Below are positions 43,301 through 52,800 of a stretch of DNA of 64,000 bases, one piece after another. The notes below the pieces were generated by a model, which was not told the DNA's origin, made no database searches, and saw only the letters and a program-made list of their open reading frames with translations. How positions within the stretch are numbered: position 1 is the stretch's first letter; every line of letters begins with the position of its first letter. The stretch is from Lachnospiraceae bacterium (GTDB lineage Bacteria > Bacillota > Clostridia > Lachnospirales > Lachnospiraceae). Position numbers and translations under genes: made by a program. The stretch spans positions 110,616 through 174,615 of the forward strand of contig JAAZZQ010000069.1 of the NCBI GenBank assembly GCA_014239155.1, given 5' to 3'.

Positions 43301-45322
43301 ATGAAGAGAATAAAAATTAAAAATGGACAGCCCTACCCTTTAGGAGCCTCCGTCAAGGAGAATGGTATCAATTTTTCTATGGTAAACAGTTCCAATAAGG
43401 AGTGTGGAATTGTGTTTTACCGAAAAGGAGTTGAGCACAAAGAGCGTATTTTATTTGACCAGAAGCATAGAATTGGAAATATTTGTTGTGTTTTTGTGGA
43501 AGGAATTACGGCTAGTAACTGTGAGTATAATTTTTTTATTGGAAATCATATCTTTGTAGACCCTTATGCAAAACGAATTGTTGGCAATGAAAAATGGCGT
43601 TCCGGCGAATTTGAGCGTCTTCTTTTGCGAGGAGGATTTGATAATGGTGTGTTTGACTGGCAGGGGACAACACCATTGCATATTCCTTATCAGGAAAGTA
43701 TTATGTATTGTCTTAATGTTAGAAGCTTTACAAAGCATCCTTCTTCTAAAGTAACAAAAAAGGGGACTTTTGAAGGACTTACCGAAAAAATTTCCTATCT
43801 CAAAGAGCTTGGAGTGAACTCGATAGAATTGATGCCCGCCTATGAGTATGAGGAGTGTGAGTGGGACCCGATAACAACAGAAATCAAACGGCAGATTGCA
43901 TATCAAGTGGAGCATATTGATGAGGAACTGCCGTTAAATAAGGAGTCAGAGTGCGCTAAAAGATTAAATTGCTGGGGATATAAGGAGGCGTTTTACTTTG
44001 CGCCAAAAGCATCGTACTCTGCGAGTGGAAATCCTTGTGAAGCGTTTAGAAATATGGTGCAAAAACTTCATAAAAATGGTATAGAAGTCATTATGCAGTT
44101 TTATTTTCCAGATAATATGAAACAGGGTTATATTTTAGAGATTATTAAACATTGGGTTTTAGAATACCATATTGACGGTGTACATCTGAAAGGCAGCAGG
44201 CTACCATTGACTTTGATTGCTACAGAGCCGCTTTTGGCGGACACAAAGATTATGTGCGAAAATTTTTATCTGCATGAGATTTATCCAAATGAGAACCCGT
44301 CTGTTAAGACATTGGGATATTACAGAGATGAGTTTATGTTTGATATGCGCAGATATCTTAAAGGCGACCAAGACATGCTCAAAAGTTTTCAGTATCATAT
44401 GAGAAATGTGAATCCAAAGTGTGGAGTAATTAATTTTATTACAAATTACTATGGATTTACATTGAATGATCTTGTTTCTTATGAGAGAAAACACAATGAG
44501 TTAAATGGTGAGGGTAATACAGATGGGACTGATTACAATTTCAGTTGGAACTGTGGAGCAGAGGGACCGTCGCGGAAAAAAGCAGTGAAACAGTTGCGGC
44601 ATAAGCAAATGAAAAATGCGCTTGGATTTTTATTTACAGCGCAGGGAACCCCACTTTTGTATGCAGGAGATGAGTTTGGAAATAGTCAACATGGCAATAA
44701 CAATTGTTATTGTCAGGATAATGAGACTGGATGGGTTAATTGGAATGGGCTTTCTGCAAATGCAGATGTGTTTGCCTTTGTAAAGGAATTAATTGCGTTT
44801 CGGAAAAATCACAGTATTCTCCATCTTGGACAAAAACTTACAATGCTTGACCAGTTTGGTCAGGGATATCCTGACCTTTCCTATCACGGCGAGGAAGCTT
44901 GGAAGGCACAGTTAGAAAGCTATAACAGGCATATTGGAATTATGTACTGTGGGAGGAATGACAAAGGAGATAGCGGGGATTATATTTATATCGCCTATAA
45001 TATGCATTGGAATAGTCATCGGTTTGCATTGCCGTCTATCGCAAATCACAAGTGGGTTTCTGTGATTAGCACAGAGGAAAATCGTGTTATTTCTGATTTA
45101 GACAAAAATACAGAATATATTGATGTCGCGGCGAGAAGTATTTCAATTTTAACTGGTAGAATGTTGTCCGAAGAAGAAAGAAAACAAAAAAATGCTCTGT
45201 TGGCAAAGGATAACACGCCACAGAAAACGGATACAGTTTCCAGAAAACGTTGTGCGACAACTGTTGTGTCAAAGAACACTGTGAAGAGGAATCAAAAAAA
45301 TAAGAATAAAAAGGGTAAATAA
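43301..45322 (+). CDS. GlgX-like GH13 protein lacking catalytic residues (pseudoenzyme)
   Basis: A 673-residue protein with the layout of glycogen debranching/isoamylase enzymes: N-terminal CBM48-like domain (residues ~1-110, YPLGASVKENGINFSM), a TIM barrel (~130-540) and a C-terminal beta domain. Against the GH13 pattern DGFRFD it reads DGVHLK, so Arg becomes His295 and the nucleophile Asp becomes Lys297. The general acid Glu320 remains (MCENF). The TAHDGFTL motif reads TNYYGFTL: His-Asp become Tyr383-Tyr384. Region I (DVVYNH) is also lost. Hydrolysis is not expected; glycogen binding or a regulatory role is inference. A Lys/Arg-rich tail (~60 residues) ends the protein. Confidence 0.85.
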   Translation: MKRIKIKNGQPYPLGASVKENGINFSMVNSSNKECGIVFYRKGVEHKERILFDQKHRIGNICCVFVEGITASNCEYNFFIGNHIFVDPYAKRIVGNEKWRSGEFERLLLRGGFDNGVFDWQGTTPLHIPYQESIMYCLNVRSFTKHPSSKVTKKGTFEGLTEKISYLKELGVNSIELMPAYEYEECEWDPITTEIKRQIAYQVEHIDEELPLNKESECAKRLNCWGYKEAFYFAPKASYSASGNPCEAFRNMVQKLHKNGIEVIMQFYFPDNMKQGYILEIIKHWVLEYHIDGVHLKGSRLPLTLIATEPLLADTKIMCENFYLHEIYPNENPSVKTLGYYRDEFMFDMRRYLKGDQDMLKSFQYHMRNVNPKCGVINFITNYYGFTLNDLVSYERKHNELNGEGNTDGTDYNFSWNCGAEGPSRKKAVKQLRHKQMKNALGFLFTAQGTPLLYAGDEFGNSQHGNNNCYCQDNETGWVNWNGLSANADVFAFVKELIAFRKNHSILHLGQKLTMLDQFGQGYPDLSYHGEEAWKAQLESYNRHIGIMYCGRNDKGDSGDYIYIAYNMHWNSHRFALPSIANHKWVSVISTEENRVISDLDKNTEYIDVAARSISILTGRMLSEEERKQKNALLAKDNTPQKTDTVSRKRCATTVVSKNTVKRNQKNKNKKGK

Positions 45323-45324
45323 AG

Positions 45325-45894
45325 GTGCATATTTGGAAACACTTTAAAACAATTACACATCATAAATTTATGGTGATGAAAGGGTGCTTTTCTGTTGGAT
45401 TGTATAGGCAGGGATTACTGCATGACCTTTCTAAATATATGCCAAGTGAGTTTTTAGTTGGTGCAAGATATTATCAGGGGACGCAGAGTCCGAATAATGC
45501 GGAGCGAAAGGAAAAAGGTTATTCTTCTGCTTGGCTGCATCACAAGGGCAGGAACAAACATCATTATGAATACTGGATGGATTACAGTGCTCATGCGGGC
45601 AAAGGTATTATTCCTGCAAAAATGCCAGATAATTATATTGTGGAGATGTTTATTGATCGGGTTGCCGCCTCCAAAAATTACAACAGAGAAAACTATACAG
45701 ATAATATGCCCTTAAAGTATTATTTAAGCGGAAATCCTGGTGCTTTTATGCATAAAGAAACAAGAAAAAAACTCGAAAAATTATTGTATATGTTAGCAGG
45801 ACATGGAGAGCAATATACAATGCGCTATATTCGCAAGAAAGTTCTTCCCAGAGCGAAGAAACAAAATTCTATAAAAACTAAGAGATATAAGTAA
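45325..45894 (+). CDS. DUF5662-family protein
   Basis: A 189-residue basic protein with histidines and acidic residues spaced as in a metal-binding helical bundle (LLHDLSKY, WLHHKGRNKHHYEYW, MFIDRVAASK), matching DUF5662 proteins found in clostridial and phage genomes; function unknown, although the HD-like arrangement suggests a hydrolase. The start is a GTG two bases after the previous stop, so translation is likely coupled to the GlgX-like gene. Confidence 0.78.
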   Translation: MHIWKHFKTITHHKFMVMKGCFSVGLYRQGLLHDLSKYMPSEFLVGARYYQGTQSPNNAERKEKGYSSAWLHHKGRNKHHYEYWMDYSAHAGKGIIPAKMPDNYIVEMFIDRVAASKNYNRENYTDNMPLKYYLSGNPGAFMHKETRKKLEKLLYMLAGHGEQYTMRYIRKKVLPRAKKQNSIKTKRYK

Positions 45895-45960
45895 CCAATG
45901 GAATGACTTCTCATATATTAAGTATTAGAAAAAGTGCTTGATGCATGAGGAGTTGTTTTT

Positions 45961-46206
45961 ATGAATTGTTGGTTTTGGATTATCTTACTGTGGTGTTTCT
46001 GTGGAAAAGGCGGTTGCCAAAATAATTGCATGTGCGCGCGTGAGCGCGACAATGATTGTGACTGCAATCCTACATTTCCCACGCCAGTCGTTCCGCCTTG
46101 CTCTCAAAACAATGGCTGTGGCTGCGGCAATGACATGATACAACCACGCGGTTTTGCTGGCTTTGGCGACAACAATACCTGTGGGTGTGAAGAGAAAGAG
46201 AACTAA
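45961..46206 (+). CDS. Cys-rich mini-protein with hydrophobic N-terminus
   Basis: An 81-residue protein: a hydrophobic tryptophan-rich N-terminus (NCWFWIILLWCFC), then a polar tail with CXC, CGCG and CGC motifs, 12 or more cysteines in all. AGGAG lies 8 bases before the ATG. Such proteins may be membrane-attached metal-binding or sporulation-related peptides; I recognise no family. It is followed by a GC-rich hairpin. Confidence 0.65.
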   Translation: MNCWFWIILLWCFCGKGGCQNNCMCARERDNDCDCNPTFPTPVVPPCSQNNGCGCGNDMIQPRGFAGFGDNNTCGCEEKEN

Positions 46207-46220
46207 GAGAGAACCATTGC

Positions 46221-46249
46221 GGAAGCGTGCACAGATGTTGCACGCTTCC
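46221..46249 (+). terminator. GC-rich hairpin after the Cys-rich gene
   Basis: GGAAGCGTGCA pairs perfectly with TGCACGCTTCC across a 7-base loop, 15 bases after the stop. The following sequence is only mildly T-rich. Confidence 0.55.
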
Positions 46250-46287
46250 ATGATGTATATTAATTAAGATATTATTGGAGTATTAAG

Positions 46288-46986
46288 ATGGATGACAGCA
46301 ATCGAGAGATTGGAAACAAAGTCAATCTCAGAGAGATTTATAGATATTTGGGATATGGTGCAAGGATTCCAGATGACAGTATACAAAATTTAATTATAGA
46401 AGTGCTTGACGCACTGCTTTGTGTGATAAAGCCAAGAAATATCTATAAGGTATTTCATAGTAGTATTTCGGAAAGTCAAGTAGTGCTGGAGAAATCTGGC
46501 AGAATACTAGTTTTTGAAAGTAAAAATCTTGCGGACAACCTTGCACAGTGTAATACTGTTGTTCTGCTTGCAGCAACGTTGGGAATTGAGGCGGACAAGT
46601 TGTTACAACGTTATGAGATATTGCATATGACTAAGGCGGCAATTGTACAAGCTTGTGGTGCGGCGTGCATTGAGGCTTACTGTAATATTTTGCAGGAGCA
46701 GATATTGGATGAGTTGTCTAAAAAAGGTACAAAATTGTTTCTACGGCCACGTTTTAGTCCCGGATATGGAGATTTGCCATTACAGTATCAACGTATGATC
46801 TTTCAGGAGTTGGAGTGTACTAAACGAATTGGAATTACGCTCACAGACAGTTTGTTGATGTATCCTACTAAGAGCGTGTCAGCATTAATTGGATTGACTG
46901 CCAATCCACAAAGTTGCCATATTGATAAATGCAGTCAATGTGATAATATAACGTGCGCATTTCGTTCGGGAACTGTAGAAAAATAA
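46288..46986 (+). CDS. Methionine synthase activation protein (separate MetH activation domain)
   Basis: A 232-residue protein resembling the C-terminal S-adenosylmethionine-binding activation domain of MetH, encoded as its own gene. The SAM-contact loop appears as RPRFSPGYGDLPL, and the helical entry EVLRYLGY-type segment as EIYRYLGYG. It would reductively remethylate oxidised cobalamin on MetH. It lies 57 bases upstream of a MetH that lacks this domain, which makes the pairing clear. Confidence 0.88.
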   Translation: MDDSNREIGNKVNLREIYRYLGYGARIPDDSIQNLIIEVLDALLCVIKPRNIYKVFHSSISESQVVLEKSGRILVFESKNLADNLAQCNTVVLLAATLGIEADKLLQRYEILHMTKAAIVQACGAACIEAYCNILQEQILDELSKKGTKLFLRPRFSPGYGDLPLQYQRMIFQELECTKRIGITLTDSLLMYPTKSVSALIGLTANPQSCHIDKCSQCDNITCAFRSGTVEK

Positions 46987-47043
46987 CAGATACCATTTTT
47001 AGAATTTAGGGAGTCTGAAAAGAAGCGCATAGGGGGAGAGTTT

Positions 47044-49446
47044 ATGAATTTTAGGGAGCAATTAGGAAGACAGATACTTTTTTTTGATGGTGGAATGGGG
47101 ACTCTGTTGCAGGAACGCGGGCTTTTGGCAGGGGAAGTACCAGAGACATGGAACATTTTGCATCCAGAGATTATCAGACAGATTCACAAAGAGTATCTAT
47201 TGGCAGGAAGCAATATTATTTCTGCCAATACCTTTGGGGTAAATGCATTTAAGTGCAAAAATTTGGAGTATACTGTGAATGAGCTTGTGACAGCAGGCGT
47301 TCGCCTTGTCAGAGAGGCAATGGGAGAAGTGCACAGTAGTCAGCCTATGTATGCAGCGCTTGATATTGGTTCTATTGGAAAATTGTTAAAGCCGCTGGGG
47401 GAAGTTTCTTTTGATGAGGCATACAAGGTTTTTCAGGAGATTGTTATAGCAGGGAACCAAGCAGAGGCAGATTTGATTTTGATAGAGACGGTCAGTGATT
47501 CCTATGAGATAAAAGCGGCAGTTCTCGCAGCGAAGGAGAATAGTAATTTGCCAGTTGTCGTCACAATGATTTTTGATGAGAATGGAAAGCTGCTGACAGG
47601 CGGTGATGTGGCAAGTGTCACAGCAATGCTTGAAGGATTGGGTGTTGACGCTATTGGTTTTAATTGCGGGTTGGGTCCAGAGCAGATGAAGAAACTGCTG
47701 CCACAGTTGACTGCGTGTTGCTCTTTACCTATAGTGATGAATCCCAATGCTGGGCTTCCAGTTGTTGTAAATGGACAGACAACATTTGAGGTGGAACCAG
47801 AGGAGTTTGCACAGAGTATGAGGACGCTAGTAGAAATGGGAGCAAGCGTGGTTGGCGGTTGCTGCGGTACAACACCAGCGCATATTAAGCGTGTCGTGGA
47901 ACTCTGTAAAAATATAGAGATTGCACCGGTTACTGACAAAAAACTGACAGTTGTGTCATCTTACAATCATGCGGTTTATTTTACCAAAAAACCACTGATT
48001 ATTGGCGAGCGTATCAATCCAACCGGCAAGTCTAAGTTTAAGCAGGCGTTGCGCGATCATGATATGGAATATCTCTATAAAGAAGGGCTTGTGCAGGAAG
48101 AAAAGGGCGCGCACATTTTAGACGTCAATGTGGGATTGCCTGAAATTGATGAGCCGCAGCTAATGGAGGAGACAGTCACTGGAATACAGGCGATTATTGA
48201 TTTGCCGTTGCAAATTGATACATCCAACACAGAGGCAATGGAGCGGGGATTGCGATATTATAATGGAAAACCAATGTTAAACTCTGTAAATGGCAAGAAG
48301 GAATCAATGGAAAGTGTCTTTCCGATTGCAAAAAAATATGGTGCAGTATTGGTTTGTCTTTGTCTTGATGAGGGCGGGATTCCTGAGACAGTTGAGGGGC
48401 GGTTGCAAGTGGCAGAAAAGATTGTCAAAACGGCTGCACAATATGGTATTCCTAAGAAAAATTTAGTGATGGATGCGCTTGTGCTTACGATTAGCACGGG
48501 AAAGGACAATGCAAATATCACACTGGAAGCGCTGCGCAGAATCCGTTATGAGATGGGGCTTCATACAGTACTTGGTGTGTCAAATATTTCGTTTGGATTG
48601 CCGGAGAGAAGTCGTATTAACACTGCATTTTTTACAATGGCAATGAACAATGGACTGAGCGCAGGAATTGTGAATCCTTCGAGCGAGCCAATGATGTCCG
48701 CCTACTATAGTTTTAATGCGCTGATTGGTGAGGACAATCAGTGCAGTGCATATATTGCAAATGCATCACAGACAATAGACAAGCCTAGTGTATCTTCTAC
48801 AAAAAGCAGTGTGTATACATTAGATGAGGCAATTATCAAAGGTTTAGCAGAGAGTGCCAGCGAGGAGACAATCAAGTTGTTAGAGCAAAATATGGATGCG
48901 CTGTCTATTATCAACGAAAAATTAATTCCAGCATTGGATGTGGTGGGAAAAGGATTTGAGGAAAAGAAGATGTTTCTTCCACAGTTGTTGATGAGTGCAG
49001 AGGCGGCGAAGGCATCTTTTGAGGCAATCAAGGCAACTTTGTCAAAACAGGGAAAAGACAGCGAGAGCAAAGGAAAAATTGTGATTGCCACAGTTAAGGG
49101 CGACATTCATGATATTGGTAAGAATATTGTGAAGACATTACTAGAAAACTATGGTTTTGAGATGATTGATCTTGGAAAGGATGTGGACCCGGAACAGATC
49201 CTAAAAACAGTACAGGAGCAGCAAGTAAAATTAGTTGGGCTTAGTGCACTTATGACAACTACTGTTGTTAATATGGAGGCGACAATCAAACTTTTGCGGG
49301 AACATGATGTGAATTGTAAAGTTATGGTGGGCGGTGCTGTGCTCACACAGGAGTATGCAGATATGATTGGTGCAGATTTTTATTCAAAGGATGCTATGGG
49401 ATCTGTGCGGTATGCAAATGCGCTTTATGAGCGGGGAGAATTGTAA
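47044..49446 (+). CDS. metH: Cobalamin-dependent methionine synthase, without activation domain
   Basis: Transfers a methyl group from methyl-tetrahydrofolate to homocysteine through cobalamin. The 800-residue protein has a homocysteine S-methyltransferase domain (residues ~1-290, zinc ligands in NCG and GGCCGTTP), a pterin-binding domain (~320-570, IIGERINPTGK), a cobalamin cap (~590-670) and a B12 domain (~675-800) with the axial-His motif GDIHDIGKNIV. The reactivation domain of ~330 residues is missing and is supplied by the upstream gene. AGGGGGAG precedes the ATG at 47044. Confidence 0.95.
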   Translation: MNFREQLGRQILFFDGGMGTLLQERGLLAGEVPETWNILHPEIIRQIHKEYLLAGSNIISANTFGVNAFKCKNLEYTVNELVTAGVRLVREAMGEVHSSQPMYAALDIGSIGKLLKPLGEVSFDEAYKVFQEIVIAGNQAEADLILIETVSDSYEIKAAVLAAKENSNLPVVVTMIFDENGKLLTGGDVASVTAMLEGLGVDAIGFNCGLGPEQMKKLLPQLTACCSLPIVMNPNAGLPVVVNGQTTFEVEPEEFAQSMRTLVEMGASVVGGCCGTTPAHIKRVVELCKNIEIAPVTDKKLTVVSSYNHAVYFTKKPLIIGERINPTGKSKFKQALRDHDMEYLYKEGLVQEEKGAHILDVNVGLPEIDEPQLMEETVTGIQAIIDLPLQIDTSNTEAMERGLRYYNGKPMLNSVNGKKESMESVFPIAKKYGAVLVCLCLDEGGIPETVEGRLQVAEKIVKTAAQYGIPKKNLVMDALVLTISTGKDNANITLEALRRIRYEMGLHTVLGVSNISFGLPERSRINTAFFTMAMNNGLSAGIVNPSSEPMMSAYYSFNALIGEDNQCSAYIANASQTIDKPSVSSTKSSVYTLDEAIIKGLAESASEETIKLLEQNMDALSIINEKLIPALDVVGKGFEEKKMFLPQLLMSAEAAKASFEAIKATLSKQGKDSESKGKIVIATVKGDIHDIGKNIVKTLLENYGFEMIDLGKDVDPEQILKTVQEQQVKLVGLSALMTTTVVNMEATIKLLREHDVNCKVMVGGAVLTQEYADMIGADFYSKDAMGSVRYANALYERGEL

Positions 49447-49628
49447 CAGTTCAGCCATGCCATTCATAAGTCGCCAGAATGCACATTTTCGCCAATGATA
49501 TTCGATCTTTGCCGGTGAATTATTTCATGATGGGCGTTTGCCTTATAGAATTAATTGTACAAATTGTCCTTAGTGAGCAAGCTTCCACGTACAATTTCCA
49601 CAATCAATTCTGCATGACTGAACTGTTA
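49444..49628. repeat. 185-bp element bounded by 17-bp inverted repeats
   Basis: The left arm TAACAGTTCAGCCATGC (49444-49460) and right arm GCATGACTGAACTGTTA (49612-49628) are complementary at 16 of 17 positions. The left arm begins with the metH stop codon itself. The interior has further complementary segments around GAATTAATTGTAC and ACAATCAATTC. It resembles a MITE or a large 3' hairpin. Confidence 0.55.
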
Positions 49629-49658
49629 CGAAGAATTATGAAAAATCTCAAGAAAGAC

Positions 49659-49687
49659 TTTACAAATAGAAAAAAGTTTTTTATAAT
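49659..49687 (+). promoter_or_regulatory. Predicted sigma-A promoter of gltBD
   Basis: TTTACA (49659-49664) and a perfect TATAAT (49682-49687) are 17 bases apart. Transcription would begin near 49694. Confidence 0.7.
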
Positions 49688-49722
49688 GTGTAGAGTGTAG
49701 AAAAATAGAAGATTAAATTCAG

Positions 49723-49765
49723 AGCAACCAAAGACGGTTAATAGCTGTTTTTTGGTTGCTTTTTT
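49723..49765 (+). terminator. Intrinsic terminator in the gltB leader (probable attenuator)
   Basis: AGCAACCAAA (49723-49732) pairs perfectly with TTTGGTTGCT (49751-49760), followed by TTTTT. It lies after the promoter and 42 bases before the gltB start codon, so transcripts must read through it. No known riboswitch aptamer or T-box is visible in the short leader. Confidence 0.7.
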
Positions 49766-49806
49766 AAATGAAAGCGAAAAGCGATTAAAGAGAAGGAGAG
49801 AATGAA

Positions 49807-52800
49807 ATGTTTGATGCAAAGAGGAATGTTCCTGAAGCACCACTTTACAGGGCAGAATTTGAACATGATAACTGTGGTATTGGTGCGGTTGTGAACGTTA
49901 AAGGGACAAAGACGCGTGAGACTGTGGAGAATGCTCTAAAAATTGTGGAGAATCTGGAACATAGAGCCGGAAAGGACGCAGAAGGAAAAACAGGTGATGG
50001 CGTGGGAATTTTAGTTCAGATTTGTCATGACTTTTTTGTGGGGGTCACAAAACCCCTTGGCATTGTACTTGGCAGTGAACGTGAGTACGGTGTAGGAATG
50101 TTTTTCTTTCCGCAAGATGAGCTTAAGAGAAATCAGGCAAAAAAGATGTTTGAGATTATTGTAGAAAAAGAAGAGCTGGAATTTCTTGGATGGAGAGAAG
50201 TGCCTTGCGTTCCGGAAGTGCTGGGACATAAGGCAGTGGAGTGTATGCCTTATATTATGCAGGCGTTTGTAAAGAAACCGACAAATGTGGAGAAGGGACT
50301 TGCTTTTGACAGGAAGCTATACATTGCAAGGCGTGTTTTTGAGCAAAGCTCTGACAATACTTATGTGGTGTCGTTAAGTAGTAGAACTATTGTTTACAAA
50401 GGAATGTTTCTTGTAAAACAGCTTAGAACATTTTTTAAGGATTTGCAGAGCGAGAACTATATTTCTGCAATTGCAATTGTGCACTCTCGTTTTTCTACAA
50501 ATACAAATCCAAGTTGGGAGCGGGCACATCCAAATCGCTTTATCGTACATAATGGTGAGATTAACACAATACGCGGAAATGTAGATAAAATGGTTGCGCG
50601 CGAAGAAAATATGGAATCTGCGTTTTTAAGTCATGAGTTTCATAAGGTATTGCCAGTGGTCAACGCACAGGGTTCTGACTCTGCCATGCTTGATAATACA
50701 TTAGAATTTCTTGTGATGAGTGGTATGGACCTTCCTCTTGCAGTTATGATTACAATACCAGAGCCGTGGGCAAACAACAAGACAATGTCTCAGTCCAAAA
50801 AGGATTTCTATCAGTATTATGCGACAATGATGGAGCCGTGGGATGGTCCGGCGTCCATTTTGTTTTCCGATGGAGATATTATGGGTGCTGTGCTTGACCG
50901 TAACGGACTCAGACCATCGCGCTATTACATTACTTCTGATAATCAGCTAATATTGTCTTCGGAGGTTGGTGTGCTTCCAATTGACGCGTCAAAAATAATA
51001 AAAAAAGACAGACTGCGGCCCGGTAAAATGCTTTTGGTGGACACTGTAAAAGGGGAGGTGGTTGATGATGACACACTCAAAGAGAAATATGCAAAGAGTC
51101 ATCCTTATGGGGAGTGGTTGGATTCAAACCTTGTCACATTAAGAGAATTAAAGATTCCAAATGTGAGGGTGCCGGCGTTCTCCGATGAGGAGAGGCAGCG
51201 TATGCAGAAGGCATTCGGGTACACTTATGACGAATTGAAAACAAGCATTCTGCCAATGGCCAAAAATGGCGGGGAAAGTATTGGTGCAATGGGAGTTGAC
51301 ACTCCCATTCCAGTTTTGTCTAAGACACATCACCAGTTGTCACACTATTTTAAACAACAGTTTGCACAGGTGACAAATCCTCCTATTGATGCAATTCGTG
51401 AGGAGGTAGTCACATCAACAACTGTTTATATAGGAAAGGATGGAAATCTTCTGCATGATACAGAAAAAAACTGCAATGTGTTGAAAGTCAACAATCCAAT
51501 TTTAACCATCACAGACCTTTTAAAGATTAAAAATATGAAGCGGGAAGGATTTCGAGTTGAGGTTATTCCAATCATTTATTATAAGAATACGAGTTTGGAG
51601 CGTGCTATTGACCGTCTGTATGTGGAAGCTGACCGCGCATATCGTGAGGGGGTTAATATTATTATTTTATCGGACCGCGGTGTGGATGAGAATCATGTTG
51701 CGATTCCCTCCTTGCTTGCTGTATCTGCAATGCAAAAGCATTTGATACGCACAAAGAAACGAACAAGTGTTGCACTTATTATTGAGTCCGCAGAGCCTAG
51801 AGAAGTACATGATTTTGCGGCACTTATTGGCTATGGTGCCTGTGCGGTAAATCCTTATCTGGCGCAGGAGTCTATTAAAGAGCTCATTGACAACGGAATG
51901 TTAGATAAGGATTACCATGCGGCAGTCGATGACTATAATGATGCGATTTTACATGGTATTGTAAAGATTGCATCTAAGATGGGAATATCCACAATTCAGT
52001 CCTACCAAGGTTCTCAGATTTTTGAGGCGATTGGTATTGATGCAAATGTAGTAAATAAGTATTTTACCAACACGGTTTGCAGAGTGGGCGGTATTACATT
52101 GGAGGACATTGCAAAAGAAGTGGATGCTTTGCACTCGCTTGCTTTTGATCCGCTTGGTCTTGCGACAGATTTGACCCTAGATAGCCCAGGACAGCATAAG
52201 TCACGTGGTGGCGGAGAGGAGCATTTGTATAATCCTGCCACAATTCATATGTTGCAGCAGTCTACACAGAGAGGAGATTATGCACTGTTTAAACAGTATT
52301 CAGATTTGATTGACAATGAGAACAGCATTCGCAATATTCGAGGGCTGATGGATTTTAATTATCCAAGAAAGAGCATTCCTATTGATGAGGTTGAGAGTGT
52401 GGAGAGTATTGTCACTCGTTTTAAGACCGGGGCAATGTCTTATGGATCGATATCCAAAGAGGCGCATGAAACACTTGCGATTGCAATGAATACTCTTCAC
52501 GGAAAATCAAATTCTGGTGAGGGCGGTGAGGATTTGGACCGCATGGTAATTGGTCTAGATGGTTTAAACCGCTGTTCTGCGATTAAGCAGGTGGCAAGTG
52601 GGCGGTTTGGTGTTACCAGTAAATATCTGGTGAGTGCACAGGAAATCCAGATTAAGATGGCACAGGGAGCAAAACCGGGTGAAGGTGGACATTTACCGGC
52701 GGGTAAAGTGTATCCGTGGGTGGCAAAGACAAGACATTCTACGCCCGGTGTTGGCTTGATTTCACCGCCGCCGCATCATGATATATATTCAATAGAGGAT

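Noticed and set aside
49659..49806. T-box or glutamine riboswitch before gltB
   Set aside because: The leader is only ~110 bases and lacks the T-box sequence and known glutamine aptamer cores; only the terminator hairpin is supported.
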